In this document: positions 53,409 to 62,329 of the stretch, piece after piece
How the letters are laid out: every line of letters begins with the position of its first letter
Position numbering within the stretch: position 1 is the first letter of the stretch
NCBI GenBank assembly: GCA_004211885.1
Contig: SHBV01000008.1
Location: 1 to 64,000, forward strand
Direction of reading: 5' to 3'
Length of the DNA: 64,000 nucleotides
Source of the DNA: Verrucomicrobiaceae bacterium
GTDB taxonomy: Bacteria; Verrucomicrobiota; Verrucomicrobiia; Verrucomicrobiales; DEV007
Made by a program: the position numbers and the translations under genes
Notes under the pieces: model-generated
What the model was told of the DNA's origin: nothing
The model's input: the letters and a program-made list of their open reading frames with translations, nothing else
Database searches by the model: none

Positions 53409-54589
53409 TGAGAGTTTTCAGGTTTGTTGTCTTTTTTAAGGAAAACAAAAATTATAAGCATTCCTAAAGCAGAAAGGATGGAGCCGGCATAAATGACTTC
53501 CTTCGCTCCGTAGGAGCGGGCTATTTCACCGGCAATTACAAATCCTAGAAGGCGAGATGGTACAGTAATTAGAATAGTAAACGCTCCTTGGATCGAATTT
53601 CGGAATCCTGGACCCGACACTTGATCAAGATACATTATAGGAAGAACAAACATGGAAAGTATTTCTAGGCCATGGAAGATTTGAATTATTAGTGCTGTCT
53701 TTAGTGTTGGAAAAGTAGCTAAGATTGACAATCTGACGGCCATTGAGAAAAGGCCTAATGTCATTACTCCACGAAACCCTAGGATTTTTTTTAGATTCGT
53801 AAGGTTGAGGAGATAAATAATTTCGATAGCAACACCAATTGAAGTTATTGCAGCGATGTGATTATTTTGAATGCCGATTGATTCTTTGAAGAATACTGAG
53901 AGGTAAGGGTAGTAGCAGTTTGCTGCTGTGTAGGAAAAGAAAATGCCGATGCAGAATGGTATAAGTTTGGGTGATAGAAGGACTCGGAAAGCTTCTCTAG
54001 TTGGTTTCTTCACAGTGACTTTTTCAGAGCTAGCGGGTTCCTGCATTAAGTAGGTTGCGAGTAATGAAAGGATGCAAAATGTTACTGCACACCAAAGTGA
54101 ATTTGCTATGCTCTTTTCTCCGCTAAGAGTGAAAAATAGAATTGCACTAGGTGCAATGAATCCAATCGATCCCCATATTCTAATCTTTTGGTACTCGAGG
54201 CCTTTTTCTCCACGCTCTTTTAGATGTTGGTTGTGGTTGAAAAAGTACCCATCTAGGAGTGGTAGAGTAGGAATGAAAGCTATGCTGTAGATTGTCCAAC
54301 TTATAGTCACATGAAGTGGATCATTTAAATAGTAAACAGCAATTAATGACCCAGCTGTAATTGAAAAAATAAATCTTAAAATTCTGCGGGAATCAATTGA
54401 CTTGTCTGCCAGATAAGTCATCAAGGCTGGAGTGAAAAGCATTCCAATGCTTGATATGCTCAAAGTCAGGGCGATTTGTCTTGGGCTGAAATCTTTAGCT
54501 TCCTTTAGCAGAAGAGCCATCAATGGTCCTATGCTTCCAAGAGCAGCGTAGCTTAAAAAGAATTGAATCTTAATTGGGTAAAGATTCAT
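53405..54589 (-). CDS. MFS transporter (MFS_1-like, nucleoside/phenylpropionate permease type)
   Basis: A 394-residue inner-membrane permease with about twelve hydrophobic segments. The N-terminal half carries IQFFLSYAALGSIGPLMALLL and FSPRQIALTLSISSIGMLFTPALMTYLADK, the usual loop between helices 2 and 3, and YQKIRIWGSIGFIA. These resemble the NupG/HcaT-type MFS_1-like group. The substrate is unknown. It lies 8 bp downstream of the D-2-hydroxyacid dehydrogenase gene on the same strand, so an operon for uptake and reduction or oxidation of a hydroxy- or keto-acid is possible, though inferred. Confidence 0.85.
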   Translation of the reverse strand: MNLYPIKIQFFLSYAALGSIGPLMALLLKEAKDFSPRQIALTLSISSIGMLFTPALMTYLADKSIDSRRILRFIFSITAGSLIAVYYLNDPLHVTISWTIYSIAFIPTLPLLDGYFFNHNQHLKERGEKGLEYQKIRIWGSIGFIAPSAILFFTLSGEKSIANSLWCAVTFCILSLLATYLMQEPASSEKVTVKKPTREAFRVLLSPKLIPFCIGIFFSYTAANCYYPYLSVFFKESIGIQNNHIAAITSIGVAIEIIYLLNLTNLKKILGFRGVMTLGLFSMAVRLSILATFPTLKTALIIQIFHGLEILSMFVLPIMYLDQVSGPGFRNSIQGAFTILITVPSRLLGFVIAGEIARSYGAKEVIYAGSILSALGMLIIFVFLKKDNKPENSH

Positions 54590-54597
54590 AAACGAAT

Positions 54598-55572
54598 CTA
54601 AGCGTAAGTAACCTCATTAGAAGGTCTACCAGAAAGGAATGATTGGATGTTGCCGATCACACCTTCGAGGAGCCGTTTCCTTGCTTCTAATGATGTCCAA
54701 GCGATATGAGGAGTGATGAGTAGATTAGGAATTGTATCGCACAATAAGGGGTGATTCTTTTCTGGGGGTTCTGTAGAAAGGACGTCGAGTGCAGCGCCAG
54801 CAATAGCGTTCGATTTGAGGGCGTCAGCGAGATCATTTTCATTTACTAGGCCTCCTCTACTTGTGTTAATAAAAAATGAGGTAGGCTTCATTTGTTCTAG
54901 AGTATTTGAGTTGATCATATTTGTATTTTCCTTGGTCAGAGGACAATGCAAGCTTATGATGTCACTCTTTGAAAAGAATTCTTCCTTGCTAACTCTGGGC
55001 CATTCTGGGTGATTTGAAGTAGACGATTGTCCTCTAGATAAAACATGTATTTTCATTCCCATTTGTTCTGAGATTTCGCCTACTAGAGATCCTATATTGC
55101 CAGATCCGGCAATGCCCATTATCTTACCGTTTAATTCTGTCACTGGATGGGTCAATCTGGTGAAAATTGGGCTCTTCGGCCACGAATCTTTTTCAGCTAA
55201 ATACTTATGAGTGTTTCCACAAAGGTTAAGTAAGAGTGAAATAGTGTGTTGAGCAACGATTGGCGTTGAGTAATTGGCTACATTGCTGACAATAATCCCG
55301 CTGTCCTTTGCTACTTTCAGATCAATGTTATTTACACCAGTAGCACATACAACAATCAGCTTTAAGGTTGGGGATTGAGTGACGATTCTTGAGTCAATAT
55401 TTACTTTGTTTGTAATAATAATATCGGCATCTTTAATGTTGGCTAATGTTTCTTCTTCACTTGTAGTTTTATGGAAAGTGCAATCGCCAAATTCATTTAA
55501 AATACTTAGGTCCAAGTCTCCAGGGTCCATAGTGGCTGAATCAAGAAATGTGATTTTTGGTTTCTTTGTCAT
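54598..55572 (-). CDS. D-2-hydroxyacid dehydrogenase
   Basis: A 324-residue NAD-dependent dehydrogenase of the D-isomer-specific family. It has a Rossmann motif GIAGSGNIGSLVGE, substrate Arg in INTSRGGLVNENDLADAL, Glu in LSTEPPEKNHPLL and catalytic His in LLITPHIAWTS. Glycerate/hydroxypyruvate reductase-like enzymes are the nearest group by eye. It is followed after 8 bp by an MFS transporter gene, probably in one transcript, and divergent from the DUF423 gene. The substrate cannot be read from the sequence. Confidence 0.93.
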   Translation of the reverse strand: MTKKPKITFLDSATMDPGDLDLSILNEFGDCTFHKTTSEEETLANIKDADIIITNKVNIDSRIVTQSPTLKLIVVCATGVNNIDLKVAKDSGIIVSNVANYSTPIVAQHTISLLLNLCGNTHKYLAEKDSWPKSPIFTRLTHPVTELNGKIMGIAGSGNIGSLVGEISEQMGMKIHVLSRGQSSTSNHPEWPRVSKEEFFSKSDIISLHCPLTKENTNMINSNTLEQMKPTSFFINTSRGGLVNENDLADALKSNAIAGAALDVLSTEPPEKNHPLLCDTIPNLLITPHIAWTSLEARKRLLEGVIGNIQSFLSGRPSNEVTYA

Positions 55573-55624
55573 TTTAAGATTTTAATATCAAGGTATAATT
55601 AAACGGATTTAATTTCCGCAAACA

Positions 55625-56005
55625 ATGGTAAATACAGAGAATGATCTATTAGTAGTTGTGTCGGGAGTGAGGAAAAAAATTGTTGTTGTTATTGGCGCCC
55701 TCGGTGTGGCTTTAGGAGCATTCGGCGCGCATGCTTTGAAAGGACAGCTAGAAGCGAGTGGTAATCTCGATGTTTGGAAAACTGCTGTTTTTTATCATTT
55801 AATACATGCTGTGGTCTTATTGGTAATTACGTTTTCTCTAAATAACTTCAATAAGCTTTCATGGTTTTGTTTTGTTATTGGAATAACTTTCTTCAGTGGA
55901 AGCTTATACTTGCTCGCCCTTTATCAACTTACTTATCTCGGGCCGGTGACCCCTGTGGGTGGTTTGTTTTTAATTGGGGGATGGCTTTCTTTGTTTAGGT
56001 CGTAA
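55625..56005 (+). CDS. DUF423 (YgdD-like) membrane protein
   Basis: A 126-residue protein with four hydrophobic helices. It shows the DUF423 hallmarks VIGALGVALGAFGAHALKGQL, WKTAVFYHLIHAVVLLV, FFSGSLYLLAL and LGPVTPVGGLFLIGGWLSL. The family is widespread and of unknown function. Compared with typical members it has about 15 extra polar residues at the N terminus (NTENDLLVVVSGVRKK), so translation might begin further inside. It is convergent with the RNA methyltransferase gene with a 5-bp gap. Confidence 0.88.
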   Translation: MVNTENDLLVVVSGVRKKIVVVIGALGVALGAFGAHALKGQLEASGNLDVWKTAVFYHLIHAVVLLVITFSLNNFNKLSWFCFVIGITFFSGSLYLLALYQLTYLGPVTPVGGLFLIGGWLSLFRS

Positions 56006-56010
56006 CATTA

Positions 56011-57249
56011 TTAATGTTCCTTACGACTAAGGGTCATAACACATTCGAGATGCTTGGTTTGTGGGAATAGGTCAAATGGCATTACTCTTTTTAGTTTAAA
56101 TCCAGACTTAAGAAATAATTTTAGATCTCTCATTTGAGTTGCCGGATTGCATGAAACATATATTACTGTGTCTGGTGAGAAGGTAAAAAGCTGTTCTAGG
56201 AAATCTTCGCTACAACCCTTTCTTGGAGGGTCTATTACAACGATTGTTTCATCGCCTCTAACGGCCACATCTTTGAATAAATCTTCTACTTTTCCTGCAA
56301 GAAACGATGCGTTTGATATTTGATTAACTTTTGCATTAAAGTTGGCCCATTTGATCGAATGCACACAAACTTCAATGCCAATGACTTTCTCAAATTCACT
56401 AGCTGAAGTTAACGAGAATAGTCCAGCTCCGCAATAGGCATCAACAAGATATTTTTGGCCTGAAGATTTGGCCTCTAATTTTACATAGTCCGTGAAATCT
56501 TCTAGTATTGAAGCGTTATTTTGAAAGAAGCTGCCTGCAGGAAAATGAAATTCCATTGGACCGACTTTTTCGACGGCAATAGAGTCAGGCTCAGTGTGTA
56601 ATTGTTCGTTTGAATCGACCCTAATGAGTAGAGTTGAACCTCTTTTGTATGAGCTTGCATTATTTCTGACTTCTTTTCGTATATCTTTTAGGTTGTCGTT
56701 AATGCCTTGGTGTGCAATCGGGCAAATCTCCACGTCTATAAGTGATCTTCTTCCAGGTTGTTGAAATCCAATTGGCCCAACTTCACCGCCTTTCGGCTTG
56801 TTGAAGTGTGGAGTTAATTTTGTTCGATAAGCATATTTCTTAGGAGATTGAGTGACCTCATCCACTTTACATTTCACGCCAGCCATATGTAAAAGCAGTT
56901 CTTCGACTTGCATTTTTTTCCATCTCAATTGTTCAGCGTAATCGATGTGTTGGTATTGGCATCCACCGCAAGAACCAAAAATTTTACATTCTGGCTGGAC
57001 CCTTGTAGGTGACGGTGAAATGACTTTCAATAAATCGGCTTCGCTGTAATTTTTTTGATTGCTATAAATTCGGGCAATTACTTTTTCTCCAGGCACACAG
57101 AAGGGGACTAAGACGACCCAGTTTTCGTTAGTCCTTGCTATTCCTTGTCCCATATTCGTCAGGCTTGAAATTTCTAATTCAATTTCTTCGTGATATTCAA
57201 ATGGGCCCGGTCTAAATCTGTTCTTCTTTTTGGGATTGTTTTGGGTCAT
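56011..57249 (-). CDS. RNA (uracil-5-)-methyltransferase, RlmD/RumA-like (TrmA family)
   Basis: A 412-residue SAM-dependent enzyme making 5-methyluridine in rRNA or tRNA. It has an N-terminal TRAM-like domain (about residues 18-80, ISSLTNMGQGIAR, VPFCVPGEKV) and iron-sulfur cysteines in CKIFGSCGGCQYQH. The methyltransferase domain contains HFPAGSFFQNN, LVDAYCGAGLFSL, IDPPRKGCSEDF and catalytic Cys in VSCNPATQMRDL. Whether it acts on 23S U1939, U747 or tRNA U54 cannot be told by eye. It is a single gene, divergent from a small membrane-protein gene. Confidence 0.92.
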   Translation of the reverse strand: MTQNNPKKKNRFRPGPFEYHEEIELEISSLTNMGQGIARTNENWVVLVPFCVPGEKVIARIYSNQKNYSEADLLKVISPSPTRVQPECKIFGSCGGCQYQHIDYAEQLRWKKMQVEELLLHMAGVKCKVDEVTQSPKKYAYRTKLTPHFNKPKGGEVGPIGFQQPGRRSLIDVEICPIAHQGINDNLKDIRKEVRNNASSYKRGSTLLIRVDSNEQLHTEPDSIAVEKVGPMEFHFPAGSFFQNNASILEDFTDYVKLEAKSSGQKYLVDAYCGAGLFSLTSASEFEKVIGIEVCVHSIKWANFNAKVNQISNASFLAGKVEDLFKDVAVRGDETIVVIDPPRKGCSEDFLEQLFTFSPDTVIYVSCNPATQMRDLKLFLKSGFKLKRVMPFDLFPQTKHLECVMTLSRKEH

Positions 57250-57305
57250 GCGTGATAATTATTTTTCAATGGAGTTGTTGCTGGATTGTGTAATGTTTAA
57301 ATTTG

Positions 57306-57680
57306 ATGTATTTCCCGAAATATTTTTATCTTTTAATGGTCATTTGCGTAATTATTTCCATTGGGATTGTTGTATTTTTTGCTAAGAGACATCGTAATCC
57401 GCGACTTAGGCCTAAGAAAGGCGAAGTATTATTGGTCGCAATTATTTTGTTTATGGGTTCAGGCTTTTTCTCTCATTTTACTGCAGAGTTATTAACAACA
57501 GACTTTGATGAGGAAAGAATCAAAAATAAAATGAAAGCGGCTCAGGCTCGGGGATTAAGTGATCCTAGAGGTTCTGGGGTAAGGCCTGACAGAGTAAACA
57601 AACAAGGTTCTGAGGGTACAGGTGCAGTTGATTTGCCTTCCGAAACTCCTGATGAGTTCATAGAGATAATTCAAGAGTAG
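57306..57680 (+). CDS. Small two-span membrane protein, unknown function
   Basis: A 124-residue protein from ATG 57306; a TTG directly before it (57303) extends the frame by one codon. Two hydrophobic helices (about residues 8-25 and 42-58) flank a basic loop (KRHRNPRLRPKKGE), followed by a hydrophilic, acidic C-terminal tail of about 60 residues. I recognise no family. It is transcribed away from the RNA methyltransferase and towards the DUF58 gene, with 5 bp between the ends. Coding status rests on the long open frame and plausible topology. Confidence 0.55.
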   Translation: MYFPKYFYLLMVICVIISIGIVVFFAKRHRNPRLRPKKGEVLLVAIILFMGSGFFSHFTAELLTTDFDEERIKNKMKAAQARGLSDPRGSGVRPDRVNKQGSEGTGAVDLPSETPDEFIEIIQE

Positions 57681-57685
57681 TTGAT

Positions 57686-58564
57686 TTAGATTTTTCTTTC
57701 TTTGAAAAACTTTCTTAGGGCCATGGATATGTTTTGCTCATTGTCTGTGCTGAGGATGATTTTATCAATACCGTTACTCTCAAGCATTCTGTTAAGATTC
57801 GTTTGCCATTGATCTCGATTCTTAGAATAAATTTGACGAATATTTTCTGAGTCTGTGTTTATGGTTTGAGATTTACCAGTTTCAGGATCGGTTAAGCGGA
57901 CCTTGCCAACTCTAGGAAGTTCTTGTTCTGCGGGGTCAACTAATTGAATGGCAATGATGTCATTTTTAGATGAAGAGACTTTTAATGATTGTTCGAAATC
58001 TGAACACAAAAAATCAGAGGCAAGAAGGATCAAAGATTTGCGGGATTGATGATTTAGTAAGAACTCAAGCGCGCACCCTGGATCACTTTGTTTGGGTTTG
58101 TGCGGATAGAGAAGGGATTCTCTGAGAATTCTCATGCAGTTAGCTGAACCTTTTTTGGCAGCGGAGAAGAATTCAACTGAGTTACTAAATAGTATGAGGC
58201 CTACCTTGTCGCCATTTTTTGCTGCACTTAGTGAGAAAATTGCAGAAATGATAGCGGCAACTTTTCTTTTACTGAACTTTCTGCTTCCGTAATTAGATGA
58301 CGAACTGATGTCGATAGCGATGTATATGTTTAATTCACGCCGTTCGATGAACTGTTTAACGTATGGCTCGGCAGTTCTGGCTGTAGTGTTCCAGTCAATG
58401 GATCTAACGTCATCACCATGGATGTATTCACGTAAATCGTGAAAATCGATGCCTCTTCCCTTGAATGAACTGCGGTATTCTCCGCTAAATTCATTGGAAA
58501 CCATGCCTCGAGCGCGAACTTCAATTCGTCTTGCTTCTCTTAATATTTGAGTCAGTTCATCCAT
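57686..58564 (-). CDS. DUF58 domain protein (vWA-like)
   Basis: A 292-residue protein with the DUF58 motif LREYIHGDDVRSIDWNTTART near residue 46. The second half has a vWA-like fold (IYIAIDISSSSNYG with a MIDAS-like DxSxS, KVGLILFSNS, LASDFLCSDFE). It starts 4 bp after the end of the MoxR ATPase gene, the classic pair. MoxR-DUF58 systems are believed to act as chaperone-like or metal-insertion assemblies for envelope complexes. The BatA/BatB-type membrane vWA proteins that often complete the locus are absent here. Confidence 0.9.
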   Translation of the reverse strand: MDELTQILREARRIEVRARGMVSNEFSGEYRSSFKGRGIDFHDLREYIHGDDVRSIDWNTTARTAEPYVKQFIERRELNIYIAIDISSSSNYGSRKFSKRKVAAIISAIFSLSAAKNGDKVGLILFSNSVEFFSAAKKGSANCMRILRESLLYPHKPKQSDPGCALEFLLNHQSRKSLILLASDFLCSDFEQSLKVSSSKNDIIAIQLVDPAEQELPRVGKVRLTDPETGKSQTINTDSENIRQIYSKNRDQWQTNLNRMLESNGIDKIILSTDNEQNISMALRKFFKERKI

Positions 58565-58568
58565 TAAA

Positions 58569-59558
58569 TTAGGGCACAGGGACGCCTTCTAATATCTGAC
58601 TAACAATTTGGTCGGTAGTTATCTGTTCCGCTTCAGCCTCATATGATAATAAAACTCTATGTCTAAGTATTTCTGGAGCAACTTTTTTAACGTCAGTTGG
58701 TGTGACGAATCCTCTGCCTTGAATATAAGCGTTGGCCTTTGCGGCGAGGGTAAGATTTATGGTTGCCCGAGGAGAGGCTCCGCATCGGATATAAGACTTT
58801 AGGTCATCATTAATTTTTGATGGCTCTCTAGTAGACACGACTAATGAAACAATATAATCCTTGATGCTTTCATCAACATAGATTGAATCAGCGATTTCTC
58901 TCGATTCGGCTAACTCTTCTTTTGAGAGTATTTGATTGGTTTTTAAATCAATAGTCGAATTGCTCATGCGCTCCAGTATTGATCTTTCCTCATCAGGTTT
59001 GGGGTAATCAATTGTTACTTTTAGCAAAAAGCGATCGAGCTGAGCTTCAGGTAATTGGTAAGTGCCTTCTTGATCTAATGGGTTTTGGGTGGCCATTACT
59101 AGAAAAGGTTCGGGTAATTTATATGAAGTATCACCAATAGTGACTTGCCGTTCTTGCATGGCTTCTAGTAGTGCGCTTTGAACCTTCGCTGGCGCTCTGT
59201 TGATTTCGTCGGCCAGTAACAGGTTTGTAAAAACTGGACCTAATCTTGGTGAAAAGTCTCCGTTCTGGGGACTGTAAATGAGTGTTCCTATAACATCGGC
59301 AGGAAGTAAGTCTGGTGTAAATTGGATTCTTTTGAATTCAGCATTGAGGCAACCAGCAAGAGCATTAATTGTTAAGGTTTTTGCAAGGCCTGGAACTCCT
59401 TCGATTAGGAGGTGCCCTTTGGTAAGCAGGCCTATCATTAGGCTGTCAACTAGTGAATGTTGGCCAATGAGAACGCGGGCCATTTCTTCCCTGAGTGGAC
59501 TTATCCAATTGCTAGTTTTCTCAACTTGGGCAGTGATTTCAATTGTATCAACTGACAT
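58569..59558 (-). CDS. MoxR-family AAA+ ATPase
   Basis: A 329-residue AAA+ protein. Walker A is GVPGLAKT (after HLLIEG), Walker B LLLADEINRAPAKVQSALLEAM, then MATQNPLDQEGTYQLPEAQLDRFLL, and the sensor-2 region GASPRATINL. MoxR ATPases work with a DUF58/vWA partner, encoded immediately downstream. Length is typical. Its own start (ATG 59558) shows no Shine-Dalgarno sequence. The AI-2E family permease gene ends 22 bp upstream on the same strand, so cotranscription is possible. Confidence 0.94.
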   Translation of the reverse strand: MSVDTIEITAQVEKTSNWISPLREEMARVLIGQHSLVDSLMIGLLTKGHLLIEGVPGLAKTLTINALAGCLNAEFKRIQFTPDLLPADVIGTLIYSPQNGDFSPRLGPVFTNLLLADEINRAPAKVQSALLEAMQERQVTIGDTSYKLPEPFLVMATQNPLDQEGTYQLPEAQLDRFLLKVTIDYPKPDEERSILERMSNSTIDLKTNQILSKEELAESREIADSIYVDESIKDYIVSLVVSTREPSKINDDLKSYIRCGASPRATINLTLAAKANAYIQGRGFVTPTDVKKVAPEILRHRVLLSYEAEAEQITTDQIVSQILEGVPVP

Positions 59559-59580
59559 CAGAATTTTGTTACGATAGGTT

Positions 59581-60810
59581 TTATGGACTTTGAATTGCTT
59601 CTTTTGCCGCTATTTTATCTTGGATTTTTTGTTCCCATATGTAGCGTTGAAATAGAACTTTAATAGAGGCAGTAAGCGGCACAGCGAGTAATGCTCCCAG
59701 TATGCCTCCAATAATCAACGACCAGCATAGTACAGAAAAGATTACGGTTAATGAATGTAATCCTACGGCTTCACCTACTATCTTGGGTTGAATGATAAGA
59801 CCGTCAAATTGTTGAACGGCGATGAATACTGCTAATACAAGGATAGCAGATGGACCATCCTGTTGGGCTACAGCTATAAGTAATGCAGGAATAGCGGTTA
59901 AAATAAATCCAACAAACGGAATCACGCCAAGAATTGCGAGGGAAACACCAATGATTAGTGCATAATCTAGTCCTAAAATCATTAAAATTACTCCCGTAAG
60001 AGCGCCATCAATAAAGCTTACAACGACTTGCCCTCTAAAATAAGCTGCTAAGTATACGTTTATTTCTTTAATGAGACTTACGATCTCATCTTTAAATGAT
60101 GAATCCTTTAGCGGAATGAATTTATCCCAGTATCTTTCAATGAATGCTGAATCTCTAAGGAAAAAGAATAAATAAACAGGAATGAGGAAGAGTCCGATCA
60201 GATACCCCAACACGCCTATGAAACCATTAGCAGCTTTTCCTAAAAAGCTAATCAATGACGATGTCGTTTCTGGGCTATTAGCCCACTGGATAAATTTGTT
60301 CCATAATTGACTCTCTTGTGTATTGGTATGATCTAATGAAGATGCATCTTCATTAGATTCTCCGAAAATGTTTTCAAGAGAGGCGAGGCCGCTATTGAAC
60401 TTTGCTAATTGCTTTTGAGCCTTTTCAATAATTTCAGCTTTCTTTTCAAAGAGTTGGCTCAGTTCTTGAGATGCAGGAATTATTATTGATAAAGCAACGA
60501 CGAGTCCGATCAGCGAAGTGATGGTGAAAACAATTAGGATTGCCCAAGTCCGCGAGTTTCTAATATTTTTCAGTAATCGTCTTCTAGTCCAATTGACTAC
60601 AGGAGCCAGAAGATATGACAAGATGGCGGCAATTGCTAATGGGACTAATACTGGTTGGAGGACACTTAATATTTTACCTAGAATAGTAACGGCGCTAACT
60701 AATAGTATAGCAATAACAGAGATTGAGATGCCGGTAAGGGCTTTCCATAAAGTGCGTTTTTGGAACGGACTTGGGGAATTTGTAGATTCCTTCTTATCTG
60801 TGGTTTCCAT
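59581..60810 (-). CDS. AI-2E family transporter
   Basis: A 409-residue inner-membrane protein of the AI-2E/PerM family. It has an N-terminal cytosolic tail, hydrophobic pairs at about residues 26-48 and 50-70, a periplasmic coiled region (about 113-180), and C-terminal helices (FIGVLGYLIGLFLIPVYLFFFL, IIGVSLAILGVIPFVGFILTAIPALLI, GGILGALLAVPLTASIKVL). Members include Na+/H+ antiporters and the TqsA exporter; which of these applies is unknown. It is probably cotranscribed with the moxR-DUF58 genes or with thiS upstream (59-bp gap). Confidence 0.88.
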   Translation of the reverse strand: METTDKKESTNSPSPFQKRTLWKALTGISISVIAILLVSAVTILGKILSVLQPVLVPLAIAAILSYLLAPVVNWTRRRLLKNIRNSRTWAILIVFTITSLIGLVVALSIIIPASQELSQLFEKKAEIIEKAQKQLAKFNSGLASLENIFGESNEDASSLDHTNTQESQLWNKFIQWANSPETTSSLISFLGKAANGFIGVLGYLIGLFLIPVYLFFFLRDSAFIERYWDKFIPLKDSSFKDEIVSLIKEINVYLAAYFRGQVVVSFIDGALTGVILMILGLDYALIIGVSLAILGVIPFVGFILTAIPALLIAVAQQDGPSAILVLAVFIAVQQFDGLIIQPKIVGEAVGLHSLTVIFSVLCWSLIIGGILGALLAVPLTASIKVLFQRYIWEQKIQDKIAAKEAIQSP

Positions 60811-60869
60811 TTAGAGATATGTAATCAAAGTAGCAGTATTTCTAGAGATGAGGAATTTAAAATTTAGTA

Positions 60870-61073
60870 TTATCCTCCAGCTGAGATTTGGATGATTTCA
60901 ATAATTGCACCATCATTAATATTTGTAGATGAGAATTCACTCTTTTTAATTGCAGCGCCATTAAGTTCAACCAAAACAGGGACCTCTGTTAAATTAAGAA
61001 TGGATAAGAATTCATCGACTAAAATGGGTCCTTTATAGGTGCTGTTGTTTTTGCCGTTAAGAGTAATAGTCAT
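60870..61073 (-). CDS. thiS: Sulfur carrier protein ThiS
   Basis: A 67-residue ubiquitin-like protein with the essential C-terminal Gly-Gly (IIQISAGG). As a thiocarboxylate it delivers sulfur to the thiazole moiety of thiamin. Features are LNGKNNSTY at the N terminus and VPVLVELNGAAI in the middle, as in ThiS. It lies 25 bp after thiH on the same strand. ThiG, the synthase that combines the ThiS sulfur with the ThiH product, is not in this window, so it must lie elsewhere. Confidence 0.9.
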   Translation of the reverse strand: MTITLNGKNNSTYKGPILVDEFLSILNLTEVPVLVELNGAAIKKSEFSSTNINDGAIIEIIQISAGG

Positions 61074-61098
61074 TGATTTGATTCATTCAAGAATACTG

Positions 61099-62241
61099 TT
61101 AACTGTTGTATAGAATTGATTGGTCCCAATCCTTCCATACTGGATCGAGCCCATTCTGAATAAGCATTTTGCATATTTCATTCGGACTCCGATCATCATT
61201 TATTTCAAATTGTTCAGTGGCTGATTGTGCAGAGCAAGGCGATTTTGGATTATTCTTGTTCTCTAAATCAACGCGCCGCCCTCTAACCGTGTAGTGGACG
61301 TCGTCGGCTCCTTCCCCCGTATATCCTCCGGGTTCAGTGTGGCTGCCTGCGCTCATTGATGTGATTCCAAGCTTTGATAAGTTGTTTCGAAGAGGCTTTG
61401 ATTCACGAGTGCTTAGGATGATACCAACTTCGGGAAAAGTTATGCGAAAAGCAAAAATTAGTTGGATGAAATCTTTATCAGTCAAGTTGTGATCGGGGGC
61501 AAATCCACCTGCTGCGGGTCGAATACGAGGAAAGCTTACCGTGTAGTTAGCTTTCCAGCAATTTTGTTGAAGATAAGCGAGGTGTGAGGCTAAGGCCAAA
61601 GCTTCGCTTTTCCATTCACTTAAACCAAACAAAGCACCGATACCTATCTTGCGGAAACCACCACGATACGCTCTTTCAGGGCACTCAAGCCTCCAATTGA
61701 AATCTTTTTTGGGTCCGCTAGTGTGGAGTTCAGCATATTTGTCTCGGTCATAAGTTTCCTGGTACACGACGAGAGTCTCACATCCGGCTTGGACCATGTT
61801 TTTATATTCAGAGGTTTCCATTGGTCCAACCTCAAGAGCAATGGAAGGAATGAGATCTCGAATTGCCTTAATGCATTTTTCCAAATATCCTTCCGAAACA
61901 AATTTTGGATGCTCACCTGCGACAAGGAGCAGGCTCCTGAAGCCCAAAGAGTGTAAATGTTCGGCTTCAGTGAGGACTTGATTTATGTTTAACGTCACTC
62001 GTAATATTGCGTTACTACGGGAAAATCCACAATAAGTGCAATTGTTAACACACTCATTTGAGAGGTAAAGAGGAGCAAATAGTCGCATCGTGTGCCCGAA
62101 ATGTTGTTTAGTTATGCTGGCTGATAGTTGCGCAAGTTCCTCAAGTTCCTCAGCGTTTACAGGACTTAAAAGCTGTTTAAACTTTCTAGTTGAGGGAATT
62201 AGACAATTATCGTGATTGTCGAATGTGTTTACAAAGCTCAT
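61099..62241 (-). CDS. thiH: 2-iminoacetate synthase ThiH (tyrosine lyase)
   Basis: A 380-residue radical-SAM enzyme that splits tyrosine to p-cresol and dehydroglycine for thiazole synthesis. The cluster motif is C64-VNN-C68-TY-C71 followed by GFSRSN. Other parts are LLLVAGEHPKFVSEGYLEK, LEVGPMETSEYKNMVQAG, VYQETYDRDKYAELHTSGPKKDFNWRLE-type region, GIGALFGLSEWK and ILSTRESKPLRNNL. Use of ThiH rather than ThiO (glycine oxidase) suggests an oxygen-sensitive route. It is paired with thiS. No TPP riboswitch (THI box) is apparent in the short upstream region. Confidence 0.95.
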   Translation of the reverse strand: MSFVNTFDNHDNCLIPSTRKFKQLLSPVNAEELEELAQLSASITKQHFGHTMRLFAPLYLSNECVNNCTYCGFSRSNAILRVTLNINQVLTEAEHLHSLGFRSLLLVAGEHPKFVSEGYLEKCIKAIRDLIPSIALEVGPMETSEYKNMVQAGCETLVVYQETYDRDKYAELHTSGPKKDFNWRLECPERAYRGGFRKIGIGALFGLSEWKSEALALASHLAYLQQNCWKANYTVSFPRIRPAAGGFAPDHNLTDKDFIQLIFAFRITFPEVGIILSTRESKPLRNNLSKLGITSMSAGSHTEPGGYTGEGADDVHYTVRGRRVDLENKNNPKSPCSAQSATEQFEINDDRSPNEICKMLIQNGLDPVWKDWDQSILYNS

Positions 62242-62329
62242 CTTTATTTTAAAACTTAAACTTTACTGAACCAACTCGCAAGTCAGTGTGAGCTTGCTAC
62301 ATTGGAAACTTAGGATTAATTCATATTTG

